A stretch of DNA of 51,316 nucleotides, from positions 1 to 51,316 of the forward strand of contig JAHBNG010000110.1 in assembly GCA_019217005.1 (NCBI GenBank). The letters are read 5' to 3'. The translations under genes were made by a program, and so were the position numbers. Under the pieces are notes generated by a model. The model had not been told where the DNA came from and made no database searches. It saw nothing but the letters and a program-made list of their open reading frames with translations. Shown piece by piece: positions 28,148 to 38,400 of this stretch. This DNA is from Chloroflexi bacterium TSY. Lineage in GTDB: Bacteria; Chloroflexota; Anaerolineae; Caldilineales; Caldilineaceae. How positions within the stretch are numbered: position 1 is the first letter of the stretch; every line of letters starts with the position of its first letter.

Positions 28148-30532
28148 ATGAGACTCAATTATTCCCTTCCTTATCTCTTGATCCTTTCGGCTTTATGGAT
28201 TGGTGTTATTTATACGGCCGATCCGGCAATTGCCAGCAGTTCAAAGAGCCCACTTCGCCAAGAATCTGATTCCGCGAATCTCACTGATGTGGACGCGACC
28301 GAATCAGGTTCTTTGGCGAGTATCGATTTGTCAATGACCCATGAATTGATCCTCGATTCGGATGGTGATGGCGATGCCAGCCCAGGTGATACAATCCGCT
28401 ACTCCATCGCACTATCCAACACGGCGCCAATCACGATGGCGGCTCTAACTTTGATCTTTGACTATGATGAAGCACTCGTTCGCCCGATTCATCAAATAGG
28501 AGACAATGACGCTGTGGGCGATAGTGAAGTTCTATGGTCAATTGAGTTGATTCCCCCCGGTGGCAATGTTACACAACAGGTTGATGTTCTTCTGTCAGGA
28601 GCTTTTCCGCCTGGAACGACGCAAGTGACAACGGCTGCTGCAATGGAACTTATTCGGGATTTAGACGGCAATGGCGCAGCGGGGCCAGGCGATACGTTGC
28701 GATATTTAGTTGAGGTCAAAAACCAGGGAAATGCTGCGGCTCAAAATGTGATCGTGACAAGCCATTTTGATGAGACGCATATCGAAAGCGTTGCCAATAT
28801 TGATGGAGCTGGTGAGTCGGACGATAACTTGGTGAAATGGCTGGTCGATGCACTTGCCCCTGATGAATCTATACAATTCAGTTACGATGCAACGCTGACC
28901 ACTCTCTTTCCCATGGGAACGGTGAATGTGATCCAGAGTACCAGCGTTGCCAGCGCCGACACAACAGCAACAACAGCTGAAACTTCCTTGACTGTCTCCA
29001 TTGCGCCTGAACTAGAATTTTCTGTTACACATAGTCCAACCCCAATACTGGATGCAAACAATAATGGAATTGCCGATCCAGGAGACACGATACAGGCTCA
29101 ATTCAGTATACGCAACCGGGGAAATGCGGCGGCGCTGAATGTCCAATTGATTGGGGATTACGATGAATCAATGGCGACTAATGCTATTAATGCAGATCGG
29201 AATGGGCAGATTGGAGCGGGCGAAGTAACATGGATGCTCAACGAGATTGAACCGGGCGGCACGGAAACCTTCACGTTTGATATCATTTTGAATCCTCGTT
29301 TTCCTGCCGGCGATACCACCGTACGGACAGCGGGAACACTGCGCCATCGCGACGAAGAGCCGATCACTGCTGAACAAACGCTTGTTGTGACGGCTCAACC
29401 CATACTCGAAGTCTCGATCGGTAAAGTGCCGGGTCTGATCAACGATTTGAATAGCAACGGTGAAATCGACCCTGGAGACACAGTTGGCTATCAAATTACC
29501 TATGCCAACCGAGGAAACGCGAGCGCGAGCAATGTTGAGATTGCAACCTCTTACGATAGCTCTCTCGTCAGAACTGTCGATCATGTCATTGGCGATGGAA
29601 TTGAAGAGGGCAATGGTATTCGATGGCGACTTGCAGAGATCGAGCCCGAAAGCGAAGGCTTGTTGTCCTATCAAGCAACTTTGGCCAAAGTGTTTCCTGC
29701 GGGTGAATCCAATGTAGCCAACAATGTTACAATCAGCCACGAGGATGTGTCTGTGCAATCCAGTGAACATAGCCTGCGGATCACTGCCGCGCCGATCCTC
29801 AAGATTGATACGGAAAGCGTTGCTGACTTGATCCAAGATCTAAACAGCAATGGTAAAGCGGATCCAGGTGATACATTGCGCTATAAGGTTACATATCAGA
29901 ATCAGGGAACGGCTCCCGCGTCTGATGTGATCATTGTGGCTGATTATGCGGAGGGGTTAGTGAGCAACCTCGCCAATATAACGCCAAGCACAGCGGTGGA
30001 TGACGGTGATGCTCTGAAATGGTCCCTGTCAGAGCCAGTTGCTCCGGGAACAGAGACGACTTTTACGTATGATGTTCGGTTGAAAAATGAGATGCCGGAA
30101 GCCACGACGACGATCCAACATCTAGTCTCGCTTTTCAGTCAAGAGCAGGAGCCGGTGAGTAATAGCACTCTATTGACCATCGAGCCACCTTCGGTTGTAG
30201 AGGATAGTTTTGGGCGAGGTCTCTTTGCTGGGAACACAAATACCCTGAGCATTCTGGTGGGCCTGCTTGTGGCTGCAGCTCTGTTTGTTTTGACATATGT
30301 CGGTGCAATCGCAACACCCAAAGTGCAGGCTGATGACAGCGAAGAAGCAAAAGAAGCCTATGCGCTGGAGCGAGCACGGGTTTCGATGGTGCGCGAAGGT
30401 GTCTTTCTGACATTTATCATTGCATCCGTGCTGATTCTGGCCTTGGGTGAAGGCATTAAAGAGGATGGCGCAATCTCAATTCTATCAGCCATCGTGGGGT
30501 ACGTCTTTGGTCGTGTTAGTAGTTCTGGGTGA
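28148..30532 (+). CDS. Surface protein with five DUF11-like repeats carrying calcium-type loops
   Basis: This is a 794-residue protein. ATG 28148 follows AAGGAG closely and gives a good signal peptide (LPYLLILSALWIGVIY). Five repeats of about 120 residues each start with an Asp/Asn-rich loop: DSDGDGDASPGDTIRY, DLDGNGAAGPGDTLRY, DANNNGIADPGDT, DLNSNGEIDPGDTVGY and DLNSNGKADPGDTLRY. Then come beta strands of the DUF11/CARDB type. Such loops usually bind calcium. The C-terminus has two hydrophobic segments (LSILVGLLVAAALFVLTYVG and LTFIIASVLILALGEGI), so it is membrane anchored with a long external part. It may be an adhesin or stalk. Confidence 0.75.
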   Translation: MRLNYSLPYLLILSALWIGVIYTADPAIASSSKSPLRQESDSANLTDVDATESGSLASIDLSMTHELILDSDGDGDASPGDTIRYSIALSNTAPITMAALTLIFDYDEALVRPIHQIGDNDAVGDSEVLWSIELIPPGGNVTQQVDVLLSGAFPPGTTQVTTAAAMELIRDLDGNGAAGPGDTLRYLVEVKNQGNAAAQNVIVTSHFDETHIESVANIDGAGESDDNLVKWLVDALAPDESIQFSYDATLTTLFPMGTVNVIQSTSVASADTTATTAETSLTVSIAPELEFSVTHSPTPILDANNNGIADPGDTIQAQFSIRNRGNAAALNVQLIGDYDESMATNAINADRNGQIGAGEVTWMLNEIEPGGTETFTFDIILNPRFPAGDTTVRTAGTLRHRDEEPITAEQTLVVTAQPILEVSIGKVPGLINDLNSNGEIDPGDTVGYQITYANRGNASASNVEIATSYDSSLVRTVDHVIGDGIEEGNGIRWRLAEIEPESEGLLSYQATLAKVFPAGESNVANNVTISHEDVSVQSSEHSLRITAAPILKIDTESVADLIQDLNSNGKADPGDTLRYKVTYQNQGTAPASDVIIVADYAEGLVSNLANITPSTAVDDGDALKWSLSEPVAPGTETTFTYDVRLKNEMPEATTTIQHLVSLFSQEQEPVSNSTLLTIEPPSVVEDSFGRGLFAGNTNTLSILVGLLVAAALFVLTYVGAIATPKVQADDSEEAKEAYALERARVSMVREGVFLTFIIASVLILALGEGIKEDGAISILSAIVGYVFGRVSSSG

Positions 30533-30550
30533 GATTTTGACACGAGCGAC

Positions 30551-30580
30551 AGGGGTATGGTACTGTTCAATTTATACCCT
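30551..30580 (+). terminator. Possible terminator hairpin after the DUF11-repeat gene
   Basis: AGGGGTAT and ATACCCT face each other 19 bases after the stop at 30532, followed by a short T-containing stretch. It is a weak candidate. The rest of the 283-bp gap to the next start shows no gene. Confidence 0.3.
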
Positions 30581-30815
30581 GTTTGTATATTCGACCTCGT
30601 GACCGACACAGAAACCGGCAATTGCATTCGCCACTGGTGGCGTATGTGCTGTTCGGAAATATTCGGTGCACATTCATGGCCTCCACAACCACTATTGGTA
30701 TGACAACCGAATGATGCTCATGTTCACGATGAGCGAGTGACCCTATATCAGACCGTGAATCAGGTTCAAAATCGCTTTTTGGAACATAAGCCCAGATCGA
30801 AGGAGAATGGATCGC

Positions 30816-32919
30816 ATGTTACGACATAAGAATCGCTCAACTTTAATGCTGCTGACGAGTCTGCTCCTCATCCTCGCAATGGTGCTCGCTGCCTGTGGCG
30901 GCGGTGATGCGGCACCGGCTGCTGATGATGGAGAGCCCGCAGCCGAAGCGACAGAAGCACCCGCCGAGGAAAGTAGTGATGACGGAGCTGACGATGCCGG
31001 AGAAGAAGAGGAAGCTCTCGGCTCGACTCTGATTGGGGACATCGAAGGCCCCCAAATTATTACGGATGAGGCCGCCTTTCCCACAGAGCTAAACGAAGCG
31101 CCCATGTTGGCCGAAATGGTGGCTGCTGGTGAAATTCGAACGGCTCCCGCCCGTTGAAAATCTGTTGGTCATCGAACCGGTTCACGAGATTGGCAAATAT
31201 GGCGGCACCTGGCGTCGTGGCTTCCTTGGACCAGCTGATGGTCAGAACGGTCACCGCGTGGCTGGCGGTGATCGTTTCGTCTTCTGGAATTCGGAAAGCT
31301 TTCCCGAAGTGGTTCCCAATCTGGCCAAGAGCTGGGAAGTCAACGATGGAGGCAAAGAGATCATTGTTCACTTACGCGAAGGCGTCAAGTGGTCGGATGG
31401 AACGCCCTTTACCACTGCTGATGTCATGTTCTGGTTTGAGAACATGTATCAGAATGAAGAGTTGGTTCCGGTTCGCTCACCCTTCTTCAACATTGACGAG
31501 GGAGCGAACTTAGAAGCCGTTGATGACTTCACACTGCGCTTCACCTTTGAGTTTGAAAATAGTCTCTTTTTAGAGGTGCTCGGTTCTTCAGTCAACGTCT
31601 TTGGTGGTTATGCCCCAGTGCACTACTTAGAGCAATTCCATGCCGACTTTGCCGATGCTGACGAGTTACAGGCGATGGTGGATGAAGCAGGTTTCGATAA
31701 CTGGGTTATCCTCTTCAAAGATAAGAACACCTGGCAACGCAATCCAGATCTGCCCGTGTTGACACCCTGGATGACAGAAAATCCAATTACAACCGACAAC
31801 TGGGTTCTCGTCCGCAACCCTTATTACTACGGTGTTGACACCGCTGGCAACCAACTTCCCTACATTGATCGCATCTCCATGACATTGGCTGAAGATCCAG
31901 AAGTACTCAACCTGCGCGCCATTGCTGGTGAGTATGACTATCAGGCCCGTCACATTGCCTTGGCCAACCTGCCAGTGTTGCTTGAGAACGCTGAGGCCGA
32001 AGGATACACGGTTAGCCTAGATCCGGCCCAACACGGTGCCGATGGCGTGATTCAGATCAACCAGAGCTACCGAGGTGACGAAGAAATTGCCAAATGGTTG
32101 ATGAATGTTGACTTCCGACGTGCGCTTTCGTTGGGTATTGATCGTGCATCGATCAACGAGATCATTTTCCTGGGGATTGGGACTGAAGGTTCTGCCGTTG
32201 TGGCTGAAAGCTCACCCTTTAACCCTGGTGATGAGTACCGCGACCTCTGGTCAATGCTGGATGTGGAGCAGGCAAACGAGTTGCTCGACTCCATTGGCTT
32301 AACGGAAAAGGATGACGAAGGCTACCGTCTCCGTACCGATAATGGAGAGCGTCTGGTCCTTGAAATGAATCCCATTCCAGCTTTCATTGAATTCACCAAG
32401 CTGGCCGAGTTGGTCAGGGACGACTGGGCCGAGATCGGTATCTTCCTCAATGTGCTTGAAGGGGAAAGAGGTCTAATCTCGACGAGAAACTCGTCCAACG
32501 AGCTGCAGATGTTCCTTTGGCAGAACGATGGTACTGATGAGTTGTTCCTTTATCCCTTCCATGCCTTGCCCGTTTGCCCAGGCTGTGGAACCGGTTCTGG
32601 TTATGGTACATGGTATTCCACTGGCGGTGAGTCCGGTGTCGAACCAACAGATGAAAACGTACTCAAAGTTCTTGATCTCTTCAGCACTGGGTTGAAGGCT
32701 ACGCCGGAAGAGCGTATTACCATCGGACAAGAAATTTGGCAGATCATCACCGACGAAGTCTGGTCCATTGGTACGGTGGGTCAGTCGGGTGCATTTATGG
32801 GTGTTCGCGTTGCCAAGACCAATATGGGCAACCTCCCAAGTCGTCAGTTTAACATTCAGGCTGGTCAGACACCGAATATCTCGCGACCGTCAACTTTCTA
32901 CTTTACAGATGCTGAGTAG
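30816..32919 (+). CDS. ABC transporter substrate-binding lipoprotein, SBP_bac_5 family (frameshifted)
   Basis: ATG 30816 has AAGGAG about 10 bases upstream; the ATG at 30807 is too close to it. The signal peptide ends in lipobox VLAAC, followed by a Gly/Ala/Glu-rich linker. The first frame stops at 31157 (AGEIRTAPAR), while homology continues in the +1 frame from about 31140 (ERLPPVENLLVIEP, then EIGKYGGTWRR). The mature protein has KEIIVHLREGVKWSDGTPFT and later family-5 SBP motifs. It heads a complete Dpp-type operon. One extra base near 31140 would explain the break; it could be real or an assembly error. Confidence 0.85.
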
Positions 32920-32925
32920 TTTTGT

Positions 32926-32997
32926 GAGAAAGTGAGAGGATGACAGGGTGAGAGGGTGACTGGAGGCCAGTCGCTTTCTCGCCCTTTTGTTTTTTTG
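32926..32997 (+). terminator. Rho-independent terminator-like structure after SBP 2
   Basis: Outer arms GAGAAAG (32926-32932) and CTTTCTC (32974-32980), inner GACTGG/CCAGTC, then TTTTGTTTTTTT. It would limit read-through from the SBP gene into the permease part of the operon. Confidence 0.6.
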
Positions 32998-33036
32998 ATG
33001 TTTGCACAGTTGTTAGCTTTGTGCTAAATTCTGGTT

Positions 33037-33201
33037 TTGAGAATTGGTTCACGAGGCGGAATCTATTTACGTAAGCCCTATTTATCGCAGCTCGAGTCAG
33101 GAAAGCGCAGTGGCTCTATGGATGTATTCCGACGGATTGTGGACAGCCTGGGCATATCGTTAGAGGATGTGATTGGGTCTGATATGGAGGATGAACGATG
33201 A
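33037..33201 (+). CDS. Short XRE-type helix-turn-helix protein
   Basis: This is a 54-residue frame from TTG 33037. It reads RKPYLSQLESGKRSGSMDVF, then a second helix pair IVDSLGISLEDVIG, the typical recognition helix and follow-on of XRE/Cro-type regulators. Its TGA (33199-33201) overlaps the ATG of the Uma2 gene (ATGA), so the two are translationally coupled. It is shorter than the usual 60-80-residue XRE protein and the N-terminal helix is poor, so it may be truncated. Confidence 0.55.
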   Translation: MRIGSRGGIYLRKPYLSQLESGKRSGSMDVFRRIVDSLGISLEDVIGSDMEDER

Positions 33202-33800
33202 GTGCCGTAGCAGAACGTATTTCGCCCCAAGAATATTTGGAACTCGAACGCAAAAGCGAGACCAAGCACGAATACTTGGAAGGACGGATGATTGAGACGG
33301 CAGGTGCGAGTGAAGAACACAATATGATTGTAAGCAATGTTCTTTTTATATTGATTGGTCAGTTACGCGGACGTTCCGGTCGAGCCTATCCCAGCGATAT
33401 GCGTGTGAAAATTCCTGCTACAGGCTTATACACGTATCCTGATGTTGTGGTCGTCAGTGACAAACCGCTATTGGATGATCTTGAACGGGATATCTTGCTT
33501 AACCCTGCTATTCTCATCGAGGTTCTCTCCGATTCCACAGAAAACTACGATCGGGGGGAAAAGTTCCAGCATTACCGCACAATTGAGTCATTAACGGAGT
33601 ATGTTTTGATTGCACAAGATAGCCATCATATCGAGCATTACGTTCGTCAATCAGATGGACAGTGGCTCTTGTCAGAAGCCACCAAGCTAGGTGAAACGAT
33701 CCATCTACCCACTATCGAATGCGAGTTGCCCTTAGTTGATGTGTACGACAAGGTGGATATCAACCCTGAGCAAGATAATTTGAACGGACATCAGACATAG
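33198..33800 (+). CDS. Uma2 family protein (PD-(D/E)XK nuclease fold)
   Basis: This is a 200-residue protein with the Uma2 signatures YLELERKSETKHEYLEG, YTYPDVVVVSD and ILIEVLSDSTENYDRGEKF, which supply the PD...ExL/K residues of the restriction-endonuclease-like fold. The function of Uma2 proteins is unknown; they are abundant in cyanobacteria and Chloroflexota. It starts within the stop of the XRE gene and ends 16 bases before a permease start, so the pair sits inside an ABC transporter operon to which it has no obvious link. Confidence 0.85.
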   Translation: MSAVAERISPQEYLELERKSETKHEYLEGRMIETAGASEEHNMIVSNVLFILIGQLRGRSGRAYPSDMRVKIPATGLYTYPDVVVVSDKPLLDDLERDILLNPAILIEVLSDSTENYDRGEKFQHYRTIESLTEYVLIAQDSHHIEHYVRQSDGQWLLSEATKLGETIHLPTIECELPLVDVYDKVDINPEQDNLNGHQT

Positions 33801-33816
33801 CCAGGATAAATAATCT

Positions 33817-34818
33817 ATGGTTACATACATCATCCGTCGCCTCTTCGCCGGAATCCTCACAATTTGGGCGGCAACGGTCATTTCCTTTATTGCCATTCAA
33901 CTGCCGCCTGGCGACTTTGTCGATTCATATATCGCCAGTCTCATGAGTACGGGCACGGTCTTATCGAACGAAGAAGCTCAAGCGCTACGCATCCAGTACG
34001 GGTTGGATCGCCCCATGTATGTTCAATATTACAAGTGGATGGGGCTGATGCTGAAAGGGAATTTTGGCATGGCGATGGAGTATAATCGCCCAGTGCGTGA
34101 GGTAATCGGTGATCGAATGACGTTGACGGTGATTGTCTCTCTGGCCGCGGTCGTTTTTATTTGGATCATAGCGTTGCCGATTGGGATCTATTCAGCGGTG
34201 CGTCAATACTCGATTGGGGACTATTTTTTTACCTTTATTGGCTTTATTGGGATTGCCATTCCCAACTTTATGTTGGCACTGGTGGTACTGTACGTCAGCT
34301 TCAAATATCTCAATGTAGAGCAGATTGGGGGACTCTTTTCGCCCGGCATGAATTTAGAGCCGTGGGGTTGGCCGAAGATCTGGGATATGCTCAAGCATCT
34401 GCCTCTACCAGCCGTGATTTTGGGAATGGCGGGCATGGCCGAGGTGGTGCGGATTATGCGTGCCAACCTGCTTGACGAATTGCGCAAACCCTATGTCGTG
34501 ACAGCACGAGCCAAGGGTTTATCAGAAACACGCGTGATCATGAAATATCCTGTACGGGCAGCGCTCAACCCCTTTGCCAGTACGTTGGGCTACATCTTTC
34601 CCTTTATTGTCTCTGGCAGCATTATTGTTTCGCTTGTGCTCAGTCTGCCCACGGTGGGGCCATTGCTGTTCAAAGCACTTATTGCTCAGGATCTCTTTTT
34701 ATCTGGCACGATCTTATTGCTCTTATCGATCTTGACGGTGGTTGGCACCTTTGTTTCTGACTTGATTCTGATGTGGATCGATCCCCGCATCCGGTTTGGG
34801 ATGGAAGGAAGCAATTAA
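33817..34818 (+). CDS. ABC transporter permease, DppB/OppB type
   Basis: This is a 333-residue permease with an N-terminal helix MVTYIIRRLFAGILTIWAAT, the loop ALRIQYGLDRPMYVQYYKWM, five later helices and the EAA loop PYVVTARAKGLSETRVIMKY. The end WIDPRIRFGMEG is family-typical. It is the first of two permeases in the second Dpp-type operon and the partner of the 35157 gene. Confidence 0.9.
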   Translation: MVTYIIRRLFAGILTIWAATVISFIAIQLPPGDFVDSYIASLMSTGTVLSNEEAQALRIQYGLDRPMYVQYYKWMGLMLKGNFGMAMEYNRPVREVIGDRMTLTVIVSLAAVVFIWIIALPIGIYSAVRQYSIGDYFFTFIGFIGIAIPNFMLALVVLYVSFKYLNVEQIGGLFSPGMNLEPWGWPKIWDMLKHLPLPAVILGMAGMAEVVRIMRANLLDELRKPYVVTARAKGLSETRVIMKYPVRAALNPFASTLGYIFPFIVSGSIIVSLVLSLPTVGPLLFKALIAQDLFLSGTILLLLSILTVVGTFVSDLILMWIDPRIRFGMEGSN

Positions 34819-34925
34819 TTGTGAATAGGGAATTGATACTTGAAGATTGTTAATAAGCACATGTGTGTACTATAAGATACGGGCTAATTGAGGCGACCCC
34901 AATGAACTCGTCGAATAGTTAGACT

Positions 34926-35140
34926 CAGTAGATCCAAATTTGGCGTTTTTGGCTATTTTCAGTCGAGATTGCAGGGATTTTGGAGTCATTTATTCAGATT
35001 TCGGTTACAGAAAACAACCTATTTCATATCTGAAAATCGCCCAAATCTAACGCAAAAACTAGATATCGACCGGCAAATTTGTATTTATGTCAACTGTTTA
35101 GCCAGAATTCTCTCTCTAAACCTGAAATTTGGATCTACTG
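34926..35140 (+). mobile_element. MITE-A copy 5 (215 bp), inserted between two permease genes
   Basis: Target duplications AGACT lie at 34921-34925 and 35141-35145. One internal substitution (CTCTCTCTAAACC versus CTCTCTCAAAACC) separates it from the reference. Its end is only 11 bases before the duplication-linked start of the next permease (ATG 35157), leaving the GGGAAAA ribosome-site region intact. Confidence 0.9.
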
Positions 35141-35156
35141 AGACTGGGAAAATCAA

Positions 35157-36314
35157 ATGGCTGAAGCTGTCGAAACTTTGTCTGGTGCGAGACAACCTGA
35201 GTCTCCTCAAGTGGAGGTGGAGAGTGCTGCCGACCGCATTTCGGTGGCGACACAATGGCAATTAATGTGGTGGCGATTTCGCAGACATAAACTTGCGTTG
35301 GTGGCGGCGGTTGTGCTGCTCTTTTTCTACACGATTGTTCTGTTTGCTGACTTTTTTGCCTACTCGGATCCACTCAAGGACAATGCCGAAATCCTGTTGC
35401 TGCCACCGCAACCCGTAATGCTCTGGGATGGGGATGAGTTTCGTCCCCATGTCTTTGGCTTTACGGGCAAACGTGACCCCAAAACCTTCAAAAAGGTCTA
35501 CAAACCAGATCCGGAGAAGAAGATACCGCTCATTCTTTTCGCCGAGGGATATGAATACAAATTGTTGGGATTGTTTGAGACGAATATTCACCTAATCGGC
35601 GTCGAAGAAGGCACTGCTGAAGAGAGCATTTTCCTACTTGGTACCGATGGATTGGGGCGCGATCTATTCTCGCGCCTGATGAGAGCAACTCGTATCTCGA
35701 TGACCATTGGACTGGTTGGGGTTGCCTTGAGTCTGGTATTGGGAATTCTATTGGGTGGTCTTTCTGGTCTGTATGGGGGAGTTGTCGACAATGCGATTCA
35801 GCGTTTGATTGAAATTGTCCGCTCTGTACCAACCATTCCCCTGTGGATGGCCTTGGCAGCGGCTGTCCCTCCTGAATGGCCCATTGAACGCGTCTACTTC
35901 TTTATCACGCTCATTCTAGGAGTGATTGGTTGGACGACTTTGGCGCGTGTGGTGCGTGGGCGTTTCTTATCGCTACGATCGGAGGATTTCGTTACGGCAG
36001 CGGAGTTAGCCGGAGCAGGTCAACTGCGCATCATCTTTCGGCACATGGTCCCCTCTTTCCTAAGCCACATCATTGCCGCAACAACGTTAGCACTCCCAGC
36101 GATGATCATTGCAGAAACGGCACTTAGTTTCCTCGGATTGGGGTTGCGTGCACCAGCCGTTAGTTGGGGTGTATTGCTCAAAGATGCTCAGAAAATTCAG
36201 GCCGTTGCCATTTCACCTTGGCTACTGATTCCAGCAATTCCGGTGATTGTGGCTGTGTTAGCATTTAACTTTTTGGGAGATGGATTACGTGATGCCGCAG
36301 ATCCGTATGGGTAA
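35157..36314 (+). CDS. ABC transporter permease, DppC/OppC type
   Basis: This is a 385-residue permease. A charged tail of about 40 residues precedes the first helix (ALVAAVVLLFFYTIVLFADF). A periplasmic insert of about 100 residues follows, then LGTDGLGRDLFSRLMRATR, diagnostic of DppC-type permeases, and the EAA loop FVTAAELAGAGQLRIIFRHM. It ends GDGLRDAADPYG. MITE-A copy 5 lies immediately upstream and could alter coupling with the 33817 permease. Confidence 0.9.
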   Translation: MAEAVETLSGARQPESPQVEVESAADRISVATQWQLMWWRFRRHKLALVAAVVLLFFYTIVLFADFFAYSDPLKDNAEILLLPPQPVMLWDGDEFRPHVFGFTGKRDPKTFKKVYKPDPEKKIPLILFAEGYEYKLLGLFETNIHLIGVEEGTAEESIFLLGTDGLGRDLFSRLMRATRISMTIGLVGVALSLVLGILLGGLSGLYGGVVDNAIQRLIEIVRSVPTIPLWMALAAAVPPEWPIERVYFFITLILGVIGWTTLARVVRGRFLSLRSEDFVTAAELAGAGQLRIIFRHMVPSFLSHIIAATTLALPAMIIAETALSFLGLGLRAPAVSWGVLLKDAQKIQAVAISPWLLIPAIPVIVAVLAFNFLGDGLRDAADPYG

Positions 36315-36324
36315 GAGGTAAATC

Positions 36325-36654
36325 ATGCCGGGAATCGTCGAAACTGTTGAAAAAACACAAATCCCAGAGGGTGAATTAGCGTCCATAATCTATCAGGGAG
36401 CGTTGTTACGTCTGCCTTACCTAGAAGGTCAACTTCAGGCTGCAATAGCAGAGACAGAGTCTTTTGAACAAAAATATGGACAAACTTTGGAGCAGCTTAG
36501 TAATCGAGGACTACCATCAGATGCGGATTATGAAATGCATGAAGATTTTATTGAATGGGAGTATTGGTCTGATACGATTAATTCTTTGCAAATAACAATT
36601 AAGCAAATCCGTCTGTTGTTGAACGTCACAAAAAAAGAATTTGACCTTCATTGA
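36325..36654 (+). CDS. Small helical protein upstream of TumE-like gene, candidate antitoxin
   Basis: This is a 109-residue, mostly helical and acidic protein (LEGQLQAAIAETESFEQKYG). The family is not recognised from sequence. Its TGA overlaps the TTG start of the TumE-like gene (TTGA), so the two are translationally coupled in the order antitoxin-toxin. The antitoxin role rests on this arrangement only. Confidence 0.5.
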   Translation: MPGIVETVEKTQIPEGELASIIYQGALLRLPYLEGQLQAAIAETESFEQKYGQTLEQLSNRGLPSDADYEMHEDFIEWEYWSDTINSLQITIKQIRLLLNVTKKEFDLH

Positions 36655-37013
36655 ACCCTGATATTCGCAGTCGAGTAGAAGAAATCGAGCAAAGGTATGT
36701 AAATCTGACTAAGGATTTCATGCTTCTTCGTGCCACCGATGAAACGTTGAGATTGGTGCTCGTGCTTGATGACGGGTCAACTTTACGCATTACGGAAAGG
36801 TGGCAAAAAGGATCTTTATTTCGTTACAGTTATTATTGGCTCAATCACGGTAACCAACTAATAATCGGTTGGGATAATGCACCTCACCATCATGATTTGG
36901 GAGGGTTCCCTGACCACAAACATATCGCATCAACTGGCGAAACAATACCCTCTACAGAAAAAACGCTTGATGATGTGGTGTCCTTTATTGAACACACAAT
37001 CAAAAGTGAATAG
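36651..37013 (+). CDS. TumE-like toxin family protein (DUF6516)
   Basis: This is a 120-residue protein. The segment FRYSYYWLNHGNQLIIGWDN followed by APHHHDLGGFPDHKHI matches the strongly conserved core of TumE/DUF6516 proteins (YxYHW...RWDNAPHHPxxxTFPHHKH). These are annotated as toxin components of two-gene systems. The start is TTG 36651 overlapping the previous stop. It sits between the permease and ATPase genes of the second Dpp operon, only 6 bases from the ATPase start. Confidence 0.75.
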   Translation: MNPDIRSRVEEIEQRYVNLTKDFMLLRATDETLRLVLVLDDGSTLRITERWQKGSLFRYSYYWLNHGNQLIIGWDNAPHHHDLGGFPDHKHIASTGETIPSTEKTLDDVVSFIEHTIKSE

Positions 37014-37019
37014 ATCTCA

Positions 37020-38039
<1,020 letters not shown>

Positions 38040-38045
38040 TTGAAT

Positions 38046-38118
38046 GTGTATCACAAAGTGTGCAAATGGACGCCACTCAGTCAGAGAATCGGCTGCATTC
38101 ACACACTTTGGGACACAC
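38046..38118. repeat. MITE-B hairpin copy 2 (73 bp)
   Basis: It begins GTGTATCACAAAGTGTGCAA, ends CACACTTTGGGACACAC and contains the central CTCAGTCAGAGAA block seen at 13897-13971. It starts 7 bases after the DppD-type stop codon. Confidence 0.65.
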
Positions 38119-38144
38119 TCCCATAGTTGGGGGACTCACGACTT

Positions 38145-38400
38145 ATGACGGCCTTAACTGTAGATTTAAAAGCGTTTCTTGTAACCTTAGATGAGTTTTT
38201 GGAACCATTACAAACGAAGATGCTTGAATATATGGCAAACGGTGCACAACTCGGTTGGTTGATTGATTGATCCCATCAATCGACGTGTTGAGATATATCG
38301 AGTAGGAGAGCCGTTGGAAACTTTAGAAAATCCCGAAACCTTATCTGGTGAACCACTCCTTCCCGGATTCCAATTGAAATTGAATCGTATTTTCTCTTGA
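38145..38400 (+). pseudogene. Collapsed Uma2 family gene (internal deletion plus TGAT duplication)
   Basis: MTALTVDLKAFL, a usual Uma2 beginning, runs directly into LEPLQTKMLEYMANGAQLGW, which belongs near the C-terminus of Uma2 proteins, so the catalytic middle is deleted. A repeated TGAT at about 38261-38271 then shifts the frame; removing four bases restores LGWLIDPINRRVEIYRVGEP. The TGA at 38398-38400 overlaps the TTG start of the DppF-type gene. It is clearly non-functional as a nuclease. Confidence 0.75.
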
